Source: Xenoacremonium recifei
Taxonomy: Eukaryota > Ascomycota > Sordariomycetes > Hypocreales > Nectriaceae
Assembly: GCA_012184525.1 (NCBI GenBank)
Contig: WOFQ01000001.1
Coordinates: 1,116,001 to 1,180,000 of the forward strand
Direction: 5' to 3'
DNA: 64,000 nucleotides
Position numbers and translations under genes: made by a program
Part shown: positions 21,495 through 32,421 of the stretch, in pieces
How the letters are laid out: every line of letters begins with the position of its first letter
How positions within the stretch are numbered: the stretch's first letter is position 1
Notes under the pieces: model-generated
Database searches by the model: none
What the model saw: the letters and a program-made list of their open reading frames with translations, nothing else
What the model was told of the DNA's origin: nothing

Positions 21495-22353
21495 TCACTC
21501 CGATTCTTCCTCGTATTCAGCAAAGTCATCCTCGTTTTGGCGGAAAATGACCTTCTCCGCCATGGCCATCGTTTGCCGCACCGGCAAACCAACAGCGTTG
21601 TCGACGCTGCCTTCAATTTTCTCGACCAGCAGCATACCTCCGATGCCTTGCACAGCGTAACCTCCAGCCTTGTCCGCGCCCTCCCTAGTCCGGACGTAGC
21701 TCTCGATCACGTCGTCAGGCAGGCCCTCACTTTCACTGAGGAAAAAAACCTTGGTCTCCTCCGTGTGACTCTGAAACTCGTAGCCCGGGTGTCTGGCATC
21801 TTCTCTGGGTGCAAGAACCGTGACAGCCGTCAACACACTGTGCATCCGAGTATCCCGAAGGTGTTTCAGCATTCGGATGTGCTCTTGCTCGCTCCGCGGT
21901 TTCTCAAGAATGCGTCCGTCGCGGGTAACAATGATGGTATCGGCAGCGATGACGAGATCGGGGTCGGGGATGGATGCGAGGTGCAGTTCCAGGGTGGACT
22001 GGTAGACATCAAGACATTTTTGGTGAGCGGTGGCGGCGACGTATTCCCAGGGCCCCAAGACCTCCTTGTCTCGGTCCTCGGGCTTCGTCGACGGGATAAT
22101 TTCGAGGTTTGTAAGTCCGAACTGGGCAATTTTAGGGAGTGTTCATGAGCTCTACCGAGAGGCGGGGGAGAGATACCTGGTTCAGCAGCTGTCTTCGCCG
22201 CGGTGAAGCAGAGGCCAGGACAACTCGTTTAGAGGCGAGATGCTTGAGGATGGGCAGGTTGAGAGGCAGAGGGCCTTTCCGCACCGGGCCTCCTTGCCGC
22301 GGCGGCTGAGGCGACTCGGTGACGGCTACAGCGGGAGTCTTGGAGTCGGCCAT
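21495..22353 (-). CDS. Maf-family nucleoside triphosphate pyrophosphatase
   Basis: Exons 22177-22353 and 21495-22121, with the intron GTATCT...CCCAG between. The product is 267 residues. After a Pro-rich leader the Maf signature begins: RVVLASASPRRRQLL, the nucleotide-binding SxSPRR motif. Then come EVLGPWEYVAATAHQKC, the catalytic VIAADTIIV and the family motif YVRTREGADKAGGYAVQG. Maf/ASMTL enzymes hydrolyse non-canonical or modified NTPs (dTTP, UTP, m5UTP) to the monophosphate, removing them from nucleotide pools. The usual length is ~200 residues. The extra sequence is the N-terminal leader and an acidic C-terminal tail. It is transcribed divergently from the RSC4-like gene. Confidence 0.93.
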
Positions 22354-23228
22354 CGCTGCAGTTGAAGAGTTGCGAGTTGGAGAATGAGGTCAAGGTGGGG
22401 GGCAGCAGTCTACGTACACTATGTACAATCTACAGCACAGGAGGTCCCCTGGAAGTTTGGAGGCTCTACGGAGTACCTGGACGGGAGCTCCGAAAGCCCC
22501 GCGACCACCTATAATTACGGAGTCGATGGGGTTGGCATGATGCGGTGCCTTGTAGCTCGAGCGGGGAGCGGGAAAGACATTGGCGATCTGCTCAGCATTT
22601 ACTCCGTCCAGAGTGTTGACTTGGTGTTTTTTTCTACAACCGCTTTCGGCGAGACCTTCACCGTGAGTGAGGTGTGCGCGCGCGCTCCCGCAGTGTCTCT
22701 GCCTTGTTGCCTTAGCGCTGTTTTCAGGCACGCTGACCTCAGGAGTGCCCACCTCACAGGCTCACAGGTACGTACCTTTGACTCTCAGCACCTCGCCCAC
22801 TCCACCCACTCCCGCTAGAACCTGGAAAAGCCAAACCCGACCTTCAAACTGACCAGGCCTAAGCATCGCCAGTTCGTCCCGCCTACGCCTGCGCTGCACG
22901 GATTCGCACGCGCACGAGGCGTCTCGAAGCTGCGAAACTTCTCCCTGATCACCCCCGCGACCGCGTGCATTGTTAGCCACCGCTCCCGCAGTCCCTAAAG
23001 CTCTTCTCTCTTCCCCCCTCCGCGAGCTGCATCCGCGGGTTGTGCCTCCATCATCGTGGACGCGACCATTGGACCAGCAACGCGTCAAATCCACTCTGCC
23101 ATCGCCGCCGCCCGCCTTGAGCCTCGCATCTGCGCCGAGCCATTGCCCGCCGCCGCCCCGATCGCAATACCTGTCTTGCACGGGCCTGTGATGCGGCCGT
23201 TGCCGCGACCGTAACGAACTCGCGCAGC
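22354..23228. promoter_or_regulatory. Shared divergent promoter region (Maf / RSC4-like)
   Basis: 875 bp between two divergent start codons. It is C-rich near the RSC4-like start. No coding frame supported. Confidence 0.4.
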
Positions 23229-25678
23229 ATGGACTCCAAGCGCAAGGCAAACGGCGCTGCGCCCGCCGAGACCGATGACCGGGCTGCGAAGCGTCGCAAA
23301 CTCCTTGCTGTAAGTTGCCCCGTCTCGCCGTGATGCTCCGCCGAAGTGCAATCGAGCTGCCTGGTGCACGTCTCAGATTAGCACGGCTCATTGCACAGTA
23401 TTGTTGCTCCGAGCTACAATGCTGCATGTGATGCGCCTAGCAACCGCCTCCAAACCGTCATGACTGTCCCGTCACTAACCCGCATCGCTCTCATGTAGGA
23501 ATTCGACCTGTCCAAAGGCGAGTCAGCAGAGTCAACCACCGTCTATGGACTCGCTTTCCTGGAGCAGATACGCCGAACAGCCGATAAAGGGTACGCATTC
23601 AATCCTCCGAACCCTCCCTATTGTGTGTGCCCCCATAGCTAACCCGGCTCTCAGTGGACGACTTGTAGCCACGTACTTTGAAAAGCTCCCTCCCCGAGCG
23701 AGCAACGAGAAATACTACGAGCAGACGCGAATGCCGATTTCTCTCGAGACGATAGAAGAGAAGCTCGAGAACGGCGATTTCGAGAACCTTGCCGAGCTGG
23801 AGAGCTATTTTAAGCGAATGATTATTAACGCTAAGGAGTTCTACCCTCGATCATCAACCGTCTTTGACGATGCGGAGCGTTTGCGGAAGACCCTCAGCAA
23901 CTATATGACCAAGACGAACCCTGCCTATAAGGATAGGAACTACACTGCACTTCCGACCCCGCTGCCACCGGACGACGAAGAGGAAGAAGAAGAAGAAGCC
24001 GACGGTGAAGAAGACGAGGAAGAGCAAGAAGACGCTGAAGAAGAGGGCGAGGAAGAAGCTGACGAAGAAGAGGCCGACGAAGAGGAAGAAGAAGAAGAGA
24101 CCAAGGAGGAAGAGCCTGAAGAGGAAGAGCAACCAAGCACTCGTAAGAGATCAATTATACTCAAGCGGAGATCTTCAGCGCGTCCAACTAGAAATTCGAC
24201 CCGGGAGACTCCCAAGAAGCCGCCGCCGCCACCTAAGCCCGACCATGAGTTTGAGGATGTCCCATACAAGGGTCTTAATTTCCAGCAGGCCCAGGAGAAG
24301 CTCGTCGAAGAGATGCTTCGACACCAGGAACCAGAGTATGTAACCGTCGGACTAACTCATGACCACTTGACACTGACAGATATCATAGCTACGAAGATGC
24401 CTACTTCGAACCCTTCATCAATCTCCCACCCCGGCAACTGCGAGATTATTACAAAGTGATTCAAGATCCGATCGCCATCAGGAAGCTTCAGAAGATGGTC
24501 AAGGGCGTCCGCGGACGTGGCGAGTTGACTGGAATTAGTGATTTCAAGTCATGGGCCGCGTTCGAGGAAAAGGCCAAGCTCCTTTGGACCAACGCCTTCT
24601 TCTACAATGAAGAGGGTAGTGAGATTTACCAGCTCGCCCAGGAGCTCAAGGTTTGTTTTATTTGCATCACGCCAGTTCACTTTTCAAGTCAGTTAACATA
24701 AGGCCAGAAATTCTTCTACAAGCACCTGAAGGAAGCGCAGGCGGCTGCACCCGACCCTTCTGGTCCCAGAATCAAGTTGAAGGTCGGCAATACCGACACT
24801 CCTCCGCCACCCAAGAAGATTACGATTCACGTAGGTGGTCGAGGCTCTGCGGACGCGCCAGCGACTCATGCCAAGCAGGGCACCGAGACACCAGTCAACG
24901 GAGCTCAGACGAATGGTTCTGCTCGTACCAGCACGCCTGCCCTGCCGCAGCTCGATCAGACTCGCAGTGTCTCTCTCTCGGCTCCGCCACCAAGCAGCCC
25001 TTCTGTTGCCAGCGGTCTGAAGGCTGAGGAGGGCTCGGTTGCGTCCCCGGCTGCCGTTCCTCGACCACCCAGTGCGTCTTCAGGACAGGCCACCCCGGGA
25101 GCTGCTAGACCACCGATGCCTGTGCCTCAGGTTCAGCAACCGCAGATGGTGCAAAACCCTCTCATGAATGGGTACATCGAGCCGAAGAGACCTCGTGGCA
25201 AGGGTCAAGGTATGTCTCTCGCCCCTTATTATTGGAATATGTCTGACCGTATATTGTAGGAGCCAAGGATGCCCTCATTGAGCGAGTTCGAATCTGGCCG
25301 CTCACTAATCTCGCGCAACCCAATGGCACACCCGTCGCTACAATTCTTCCCAACCCTAAGGAGATGCAGACCTCCGCCACCGTCAACATCTCTCCTAATC
25401 AAGCCCGGGCCTTCATCGTGCCGCTAATCCCCGAGCATCTGCGCAACCGCCACTACAACCTCTGGACGCTGGTCAACAAGCAGCCGGTCAAGCCCACCGC
25501 GCACCAGATCCCCGGCCAGCAGCCCCTGGAGCGCGCCTTCGAGGTCTATCTGCAGCAGGGCGTCAACGTCGTCGAGACACACGTCATTGCCGCGGTTCCG
25601 CGCAGTGAGCGCGTGCCGGGCGGACCTGAGGTCGAGCTGGAGGTGTTTACCATCATGGTCAACGTGCTGAGGAACTAG
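23229..25678 (+). CDS. RSC4: RSC4-like tandem bromodomain chromatin remodelling subunit
   Basis: Six exons: 23229-23309, 23499-23590, 23655-24335, 24389-24650, 24708-25209 and 25260-25678. All junctions keep frame and the product is 678 residues. Bromodomain 1 lies at about residues 60-140 (PPRASNEKYYEQTRMPISLE with NAKEFYP). A long acidic Glu/Asp run follows (about 160-205), then a basic patch and bromodomain 2 (about 285-375; LPPRQLRDYYKVIQDPIAIR with NAFFYNEEGS). The C-terminal half is Ser/Pro/Gln-rich. The final ~140 residues form a conserved fungal domain ending MVNVLRN. The layout matches RSC4 of the RSC remodeller, whose bromodomains read acetylated histone H3. A classic nuclear signal KRRK sits at residue ~22. 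Confidence 0.88.
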
Positions 25679-26148
25679 AGTGCCCTCCCGAAGACACTTG
25701 TTGTGAGGAGTACTGGGAACAAGACCCGGACTAGGAATGATAGGAAGTTGCCGTGGCCCTGGGGATGGCTTCAGTGGCGTAAGTTTGACTGAACGCCGGG
25801 AGGGCCTGAACTTGTATGGTTTTTTTTATATGTCAAAGGGATCCGGTTTAGGATTGTTAGGAATTGGGGACTTTTACGGTACTGATAACGGTTCAGTCAT
25901 AGGTTTATAAATACCAACATAGCTTTAGGTAGTTGTATGAAACTTGTATGTCTTAATGATGCACGCCTCATCTGTGGTTTACAATTCACCAGAGTGAAGA
26001 TGATATAACTATTCCCACCGTAGAGAAGTAATATCGTAATTCTATGGTATCACAAAGCAGACCTCCCTTTTCCAAGCGCCACGCCGAGCCATGCAATAAT
26101 CCGCTATAGTCCTCGCTGATGTTATGTTCCTGTTCCCGACCCGTCCGG
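25679..26148. other. Convergent 3' intergenic region
   Basis: 3' UTR space of the RSC4-like gene and the mitochondrial protein gene. AT-rich. No further feature. Confidence 0.4.
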
Positions 26149-27566
26149 TTAACCAGGTGCCGGTCGCTGCTTAAGCTGCACGAGGTGCTTGAGACCAGTT
26201 TGGATGCCCATATACTTCCGCAATTTGGGATCATACCACCCCAGAACATAAACTGCCATGAAGGCCGTCTTGCCCTTCAACTCGACGACGCCGTCGACCC
26301 GGATGCAGCCGCGGTTGGGCGGGCTCTTGGTGGGTTTCCAGTTCTTGGTGAAGGTCATCAGGGCGGCTTGGAACGCAGCCTGGATACGAGGGTCAATTTG
26401 GGTTTCACTACCGAAGAGAGATCCGATGATGTCTTGTTGGCCGGCTGGCAGGGTTCCGTTTTGTGGTTTATCTGATTGACCGGCGATCTTAACCGCTTGC
26501 TTCCCTGTGCCCGGCACAGCGCCCTCCTTGATTCTATCCAAGGCGACGGACTGCCATGTAGGCTCAGGTGGAGGCGGGCCATTGAGGCCTAGAGACCTTC
26601 TGATATCCTCTGCAGTCTGCTTCAAGAGGAAGTTGACAAAGGTCCACACAGTGAGGGCCACGGCCTTGGGGTAAAGTGCCTTGTCGAGGTGGCCTGCGGC
26701 TGTAGAGTCGATGGGTCGATCGCCCCAGAAAATGCCATCCTCATCGATGATAATGCTGGATATTAAGTTAATTGTTTTACGCTCTGTGAGCCGCAACAAG
26801 GTTTCACTCACCCAGATACGTAATGCTTAGGCGGAGGCGCAGGCGGATAGATGATGTCTAGCCAGAGCTTCCTAACCGAGATGGCACCACCGCCAAGTAG
26901 CCTGACAAAGGCTGGGTTCTTCTCGACACCTCGCTTGATCTCCTCAGCCAGGCCAACTATATGTTGTTAGTCATGTTCATGGAGAGGGACAGACGGTATC
27001 ATAGCACACATTTGATGTCCTTCTGCAACTTCGTATCCTGGTTCACTTTGACGAACATCTCCCATTCGGGGTCGGATCCCTTGTATGGAGGCTGCTTAAC
27101 TTCCTTTGTGGTAAAAGGGAAAGGCAAGAATAGAATGGGTTCATCCTCATCGGTCATGTTCTGCACCTCCTCTTTCTCCTTGTCCGACAGAGAATCCCAT
27201 TCGCTATCCGCCCAGTCGAGGAGGGGATCGAAGACGACGGTGATGAAGATTTGGCAGCAGGCATAGAGGACGATGGTCGTGAAAATCGCATTGCTACATC
27301 GACGTTAGGACTTGACTCTGCCAAAGCGAACCTGACAAAACATACCCGATTCGTCTCTTCAGGCTTGGGCCTGAGCTCTTCATGACAACCTTGGGGAAAT
27401 AGACAGGGAGATCTGCTGCCGGTTTGCGCCGCCATGGGATCAGGGATATGTGTCTGACTTGCCTTGCTACCGGTCGAGCTTGACGAGCGACGATTCGCGA
27501 TGTTGAAGCAGCAGACAAGGCAGACAAGGTGGCGGCATGCCGGATGGGTGCTCGTCGAGCCAGCAT
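26149..27566 (-). CDS. Mitochondrial membrane protein of unknown function
   Basis: Four exons: 27346-27566, 27010-27293, 26812-26956 and 26149-26755. All junctions are in phase and the product is 418 residues. The N-terminus MLARRAPIRHAATLSALS is Arg/Ser/Ala-rich without acids for ~45 residues, a typical mitochondrial presequence. One TM segment follows at about residue 80 (TTIVLYACCQIFITVVF). The large C-terminal part includes GIIIDEDGIFWGDRP and AVALTVWTFVNFLLKQ. I do not recognise a named family. Topology suggests an inner-membrane protein with most of its mass on one side. The start 27566 is the first Met of the presequence. An upstream in-frame Met (27602) adds a hydrophobic run. Confidence 0.75.
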
Positions 27567-27981
27567 CGCTGCGAGAAGTAAAAAAGGCAGAGAGTAAAAC
27601 ACCGTTGCTTAAAAGAAGTAAAAAATGAAAGAGGTCCGACAAGAGAAGATGTCAGGGCAACACTGCCATCGCCATGACTGCGTTTGGTGATGCGCTGTGT
27701 CGAAGGCTCGGGCCGGCGACCGTTGAAAGAGGCCTGGAGAGTGGGCTGGATTGTATGATGCACTGTGCAGCCGCCTACAAAATACTGGAGAACTCACTGT
27801 GTGTTCACCGGGATGCGCACTCAACGCACTGTATGACGGAACAACTTGCGCCGCGACCCCGACACGTGCATAGCCCCGTCAGCACTTGGCTGTGCCTGGC
27901 TGGAGCTTGCGACGTTCCCTAAGCTTCTGGATCCAAGCATCTGGCCTCCAACAACCACAGCTTCATCGCCGCTCGTCCATC
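27567..27981. promoter_or_regulatory. Shared divergent promoter region (mitochondrial protein / Voa1-like)
   Basis: 415 bp between divergent start codons. No gene supported. Confidence 0.4.
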
Positions 27982-29171
27982 ATGAAGCTCTCCATTGGGC
28001 TCAGCGCAGTCCTCGCCAGCTTCATTGCTGCCGCTAGCGCGCACCAGGCTGGCGAGGTTTACATGCTCCCTCCCCCCGTGGCCGAGACGACATCTCTCTC
28101 CCCTAGCCTGGCCCGCTTGATCCTCCTGCAGCGAGTCGCGACATCCGGAAAAGGCCCCTCGATCCACGACATCCCCGAAGACGTCAGCCCCGAAGACGCC
28201 GTCGAGTTGCTGAACCAGTTCGGAAAGCCTGTGACGCCGCTGTTCGAGGACAATGAACGCGCAGCTCCTAGCCAGCTGGTGATTATGCTGGAGGGCATGA
28301 CGGAGACGCAGATGAAGGAATTGGCCGCTACCTTCAAGACGAAGCCCGCGTTCACCATCACCAACCCGCCTTCATCGAGCGCGCACGAGAAGCTGATGAA
28401 GAACGACTTTTACAACGCTGGCATCATGACCGATCACAAGTGCGATTTCCAGCAAATTGCCAATCCTCTTGACAAGGCCTGCTGGAATGGCAAGTCAGCT
28501 GTGGCTAAATACAATGTTGCGAAGGTATTTGGATCCCGGCTGCGATCTTCGATATATATGCTGATCTGATCTAGCAACCGGAGCTTCTCGATGAGTTCTT
28601 CCTCAAGTGGGCTGGATTCGAGACGTTCGCAGAGATTGGCGAGATGCAGACTACCGTCGTCCTGCTTCCTGCCGTCCCCGAGACTTCGAGCTCCAAGCAC
28701 TGGTCCGACAAGCCAGAGCTTCGACGCCGCCAAGCGGAGACTGTCATGACCTACACCAACGACGATGTCCCGCAAGCCGCTCCTACGTCTTCCCACGCTC
28801 ACAACCCCATCTTCTACGCGACCAAGAACATCCCCTCATGCTTCCAATCCGAGGACAGCTGCTCTACCGGCACCAAGAACTGCTCTGGCCATGGCTACTG
28901 CCAGAACAAGTGGGCGAACAGCGATGGCAGCCGGGGTGCTGAGGTCTGCTTCACTTGCCACTGCCTTAGCACGGTTAGCGCGCAGGGCAGCCTCACCCAC
29001 TGGGCCGGGCCTTCATGCGCAAAGCAGGATATCAGCTTTCAGTTCTGGCTCTTTGCTGGCTTTACTATTGCCATGGTTAGCGTTCTGGCCCTCGGCATCG
29101 GAATGCTCTTCAGCGTGGGCGAGGAGAAGCTTCCTGGCGTGATTGGTGCTGGAGTTTCTAGGTCAAAGTAA
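27982..29171 (+). CDS. Voa1-like ER protein (DUF3844 / Vps3844 family)
   Basis: Two exons, 27982-28524 and 28575-29171 (intron GTATTT...CTAG), 379 residues. A signal peptide is clear: MKLSIGLSAVLASFIAAASA. The lumenal part ends in a Cys-rich EGF-like segment (CSTGTKNCSGHGYCQ, then CFTCHCL and GPSCAKQD). A single TM (FWLFAGFTIAMVSVLALGIG) and a short cytosolic tail ending SRSK follow. This is the DUF3844 (Vps3844) C-terminal domain. Known relatives are ER-resident factors, and the yeast analogue Voa1 helps assemble the V-ATPase V0 sector. ER retention by the C-terminal basic tail is inference. Confidence 0.85.
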
Positions 29172-29843
29172 AGGCCTTTTGATAAGGCTTTCAAACGAAA
29201 TTGGGTCGTGGCGTGGAGCGAGTGATGAAATAGAGGGAAGTGCAGGGAAGAGTCGGATGTCTAAAGGAGTCCACCGTCATGATCTGATCACTCCAGGGCG
29301 GTATGTACCATAATGGTGTTTTGATATACAGGGCGTCATTCGGGGCGAGGGAGATTGTATTAGATGTCTCGTGCAGCCGAGGCTCAAGTTTCTTTAATTG
29401 CGTATCTCATGGTTCACACGGACCACTTTAGAAGCCAGCCAGGCACTCTGCGTCATGTTCAGGTGATAAGGGATTGGGACAAGACGGAAATCGGAGGATC
29501 CCATTCCAGGAGTCCGACTTCGTTGACCCTCAACACGGCGATTTGAATGACCCGACCCGCTTAGGAATTCCCCTGCTGACGCCGCATCTGCCAATCATGT
29601 GGCGGCTTGCGCGCGTGTATTTTTAGTCAGCCGAGCCTAAAACGCCGACTCAACAACCCTGAGCCTGTATCAGTCAACTTAAGAGGCCATCGGCGTGCTC
29701 ACCGAGGCGGCTGCTCCCCAAAAGTCCGCCGGAGTTGATTCTGCTCTTTTCATCTCTGATGGTTTATGTGTCTTCTTTGATCCCGTGACCTCCGCCAGGG
29801 TGCGTGTGTGTGAGTGGGCACAGGAGCTCGCACAGTGGCTGTC
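29172..29843. other. Intergenic region
   Basis: 3' UTR of the Voa1-like gene and promoter of the zinc-cluster factor. No supported gene. Confidence 0.4.
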
Positions 29844-32421
29844 ATGGAAAGGCCAAGACCACCAACGGCGAAATGGGGTGCTGCGTGTGCGCAGTGTGCT
29901 GTTGCCAAGGCGAAGTGTATCAGATCGAACTCAAGTCCTGGATCGAAATGCGATAGGTGAGTTGATGATGATTGCTTGGCCCGTGTTGGGACGTGATCCG
30001 GCTGCACGGAGCGCCGGGAGCCGTGGACGGGGCCGAGGGGACTCCGTCTAAGCGGCAACCTCCGGGATGATGATATATGTGCCCCGTCAAGAGACAACAT
30101 AGGCTAATGAGATGTATGAGCATAGGTGTGAGAGACTTATGAAAGATTGTTCTGTTCAGGTTCACCGACCACGGAAAAAGAGACAACCTAAACCATCGTA
30201 AGTACACATGGTCGTCCTCACTCATCCATCGCGGACCCCTGAATATGCGTTGGCAATTGCTAATTTATCTCAGCCGGACCGCACAAATCGAAGAACGACT
30301 CAATGGACTGGTCAATTTCTTGAGAGCGTCCAGCGGTCTGTCGAACGCAGATCTAGCGGTGGACACTTCATGTATACCTGCCGAAGGAGAACCCTTCGTC
30401 TCTCATCAACAGCAGAACCCATCAAAACCCCCCTCCGGATCTTTCGCTCCTTCTCTTAACCCTTGGTCAATCCCCGAGACATACAACTCATACGCCCCGC
30501 CATCGTGTATCTGCCGGCCAGAGAGCGGTGATGCTCCCCCGCCACCAGACACCGATGAGAATCTCCTCAACATCTACAAAACCGAACTACAGCCTGTTCA
30601 CCCATTCGTCATCGTCCCTCCCCATGTTGACGCTGCGATACTTCGAGAAAACAGACCTTTCTTGATGTCAGCCATCAGGATGGTCACATCTTTCCGAAGT
30701 CTGAGATCCATGCGAGCTCAGATGTACTATTTGATGAAGCACATAGCCGACCACATGTTGATTCGCTCTGAGCGATCACTGGATCTTCTTATGGGCATAA
30801 TTGTCATTGCAGCCTGGTATCATTACCACTGTTTTATGCACGCGCAGCTCAACAACTTAGTTTCTCTGGCGGTAACATTGGTCGGTGAACTAGGGCTTCA
30901 TCGCGATCCCATGATACATGAACGAACGAACCTCATGGTTGTTCAACCATTTACACCAGAGGAGAGAACAAATGAGGAGAGAAGAGCTCTCGTCGGCGTT
31001 TGGTATCTCTCATCAACGTACGTTCTGCCAGGTATCTTTTACTTATGTCTATGCTAACGGAAACAAGGATCTCGCTAGGTTTCAACAGACTGGAGCCAAT
31101 GAGATACACGAAATACATGCAGGAGGGCCTTAGGATACTAGAGATCGAAAAGGAGTATGAAACGGACGAGAAACTCGTCCTCCTGATTCGTATCCAACAT
31201 CTCACGGAACGAATATCAAAACTAAATAACCAGGACGATCCAGCAGAGGAGGTCGCCGGCATCCAGAGCGCGCCTCTCTCAGCATACATATTTGCTTTTC
31301 AGAGTGAGCTTGATCGTATTCAGGAGAATCTAAAAGCACCATGGAAAACGGACAGTATGTTCCCCGCTCTCAGAACTCTCTCTTAACCCTTCGTGACTCT
31401 AATCGTCACAGTCATTATCAACATCTTTCTCAACACCGCCATCCTCCGCCTCTACGAACCACCAGTCCTCGACGCAGAAATGGTCATCTCCATGTCTGAA
31501 TCTTTAACTTCTCCAAGGCTGGGCAATGCCTCTGCCCTCGACATCTTCTACCAGTCTAGAAACGCGTTGAAGCGCTGGTTCGATAATTGGCTAGCGATGC
31601 CCGTATCTAGCTACTACTGCCAGACCACGCCAGTGGCCATCCAGCTCGCTTATGCTCTCACGATGGTTGGTCGATGGGCCAAATTCGCGGCACCGATTAC
31701 CCTGAGCAAGTCCCCATCCCCAATGCCGGCCGACACGAGCGCGGGAAACCCAATAGTCGATGTTCTAAAGGCAGACGCTAAATATTCCTCTACTGTGAGC
31801 CGTTCCGGCTCGGTAGCAGCCACACCGTCGAATTCTACTCCCAGCACACACGGGAAGGAGCCAGAAAACCCCATCACGCTTCGGGAGGGCACGGATCCGC
31901 GGCTACCGGCTGCCGTGGCTGCGTTGCGAGAACAGCTCAAGACACAAAAGGGCCTCTCGCTTGACGTCTCTGGGATCCTATCGGGTGTCTGCTCGCGGAT
32001 GGAGGAGGCAAACGTCAACTTGCAGGTGACCTCCGCTGAGCCTGGCGTATGGGATCACAACCTCTGGACGGTCAGCGCCATCAAGGTTAGGATAGCGCGT
32101 GCCAAGCTGGAGCGCTGGGCCGAGATCGTCGCGGCCGGAACCGAAGCTCTCAAAATCCACGATAGTCAAGAGGGCGAATCGAGTGCACAGGGCGCTTCAG
32201 GTCCCGAAACCGGACTCTCGAGCATGGATAGTGCGTTTTTAGAGGGAGACATGCCGCTGGACCCTATCCAGATGCAGAATTGGCAAACAACGCCGTGGTC
32301 AAGTGACATGTTGCAGGGTGTAGATCCCTCTATCTGGTTTGATGGTTATCTCGACTGGGGAGCTGTGGTCATGAATTCAATGGGAACCTTGGAGCAGCAG
32401 AAGGACATGGGACAACAATAG
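29844..32421 (+). CDS. Zn(II)2Cys6 transcription factor
   Basis: Five exons: 29844-29956, 30126-30197, 30274-31017, 31068-31354 and 31412-32421. The first two small exons carry the zinc cluster, split by a 169-nt intron: CAQCAVAKAKCIRSNSSPG, then KCDRCERLMKDC, then the basic linker RPRKKRQPKPS. A dimerisation helix follows (IEERLNGLVNFLRAS). The fungal-specific TF domain includes LQPVHPFVIVPPHV, LDLLMGIIVIAAWYHYH and VTLVGELGLHRDP. The tail ends in an acidic, Met/Trp-containing stretch, a candidate activation domain. It belongs to the War1-like branch of GAL4-type regulators. Target genes are unknown. The neighbours do not form an obvious regulon. Confidence 0.88.

Noticed and set aside
23854..24269. 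Three minus frames of Leu/Phe or Ser repeats
   Set aside because: Antisense of the Glu/Asp run in the RSC4-like protein.
28644..29171. Separate small gene starting at an internal Met
   Set aside because: It is the second exon of the Voa1-like gene; the intron junction at 28524/28575 is canonical and in phase.
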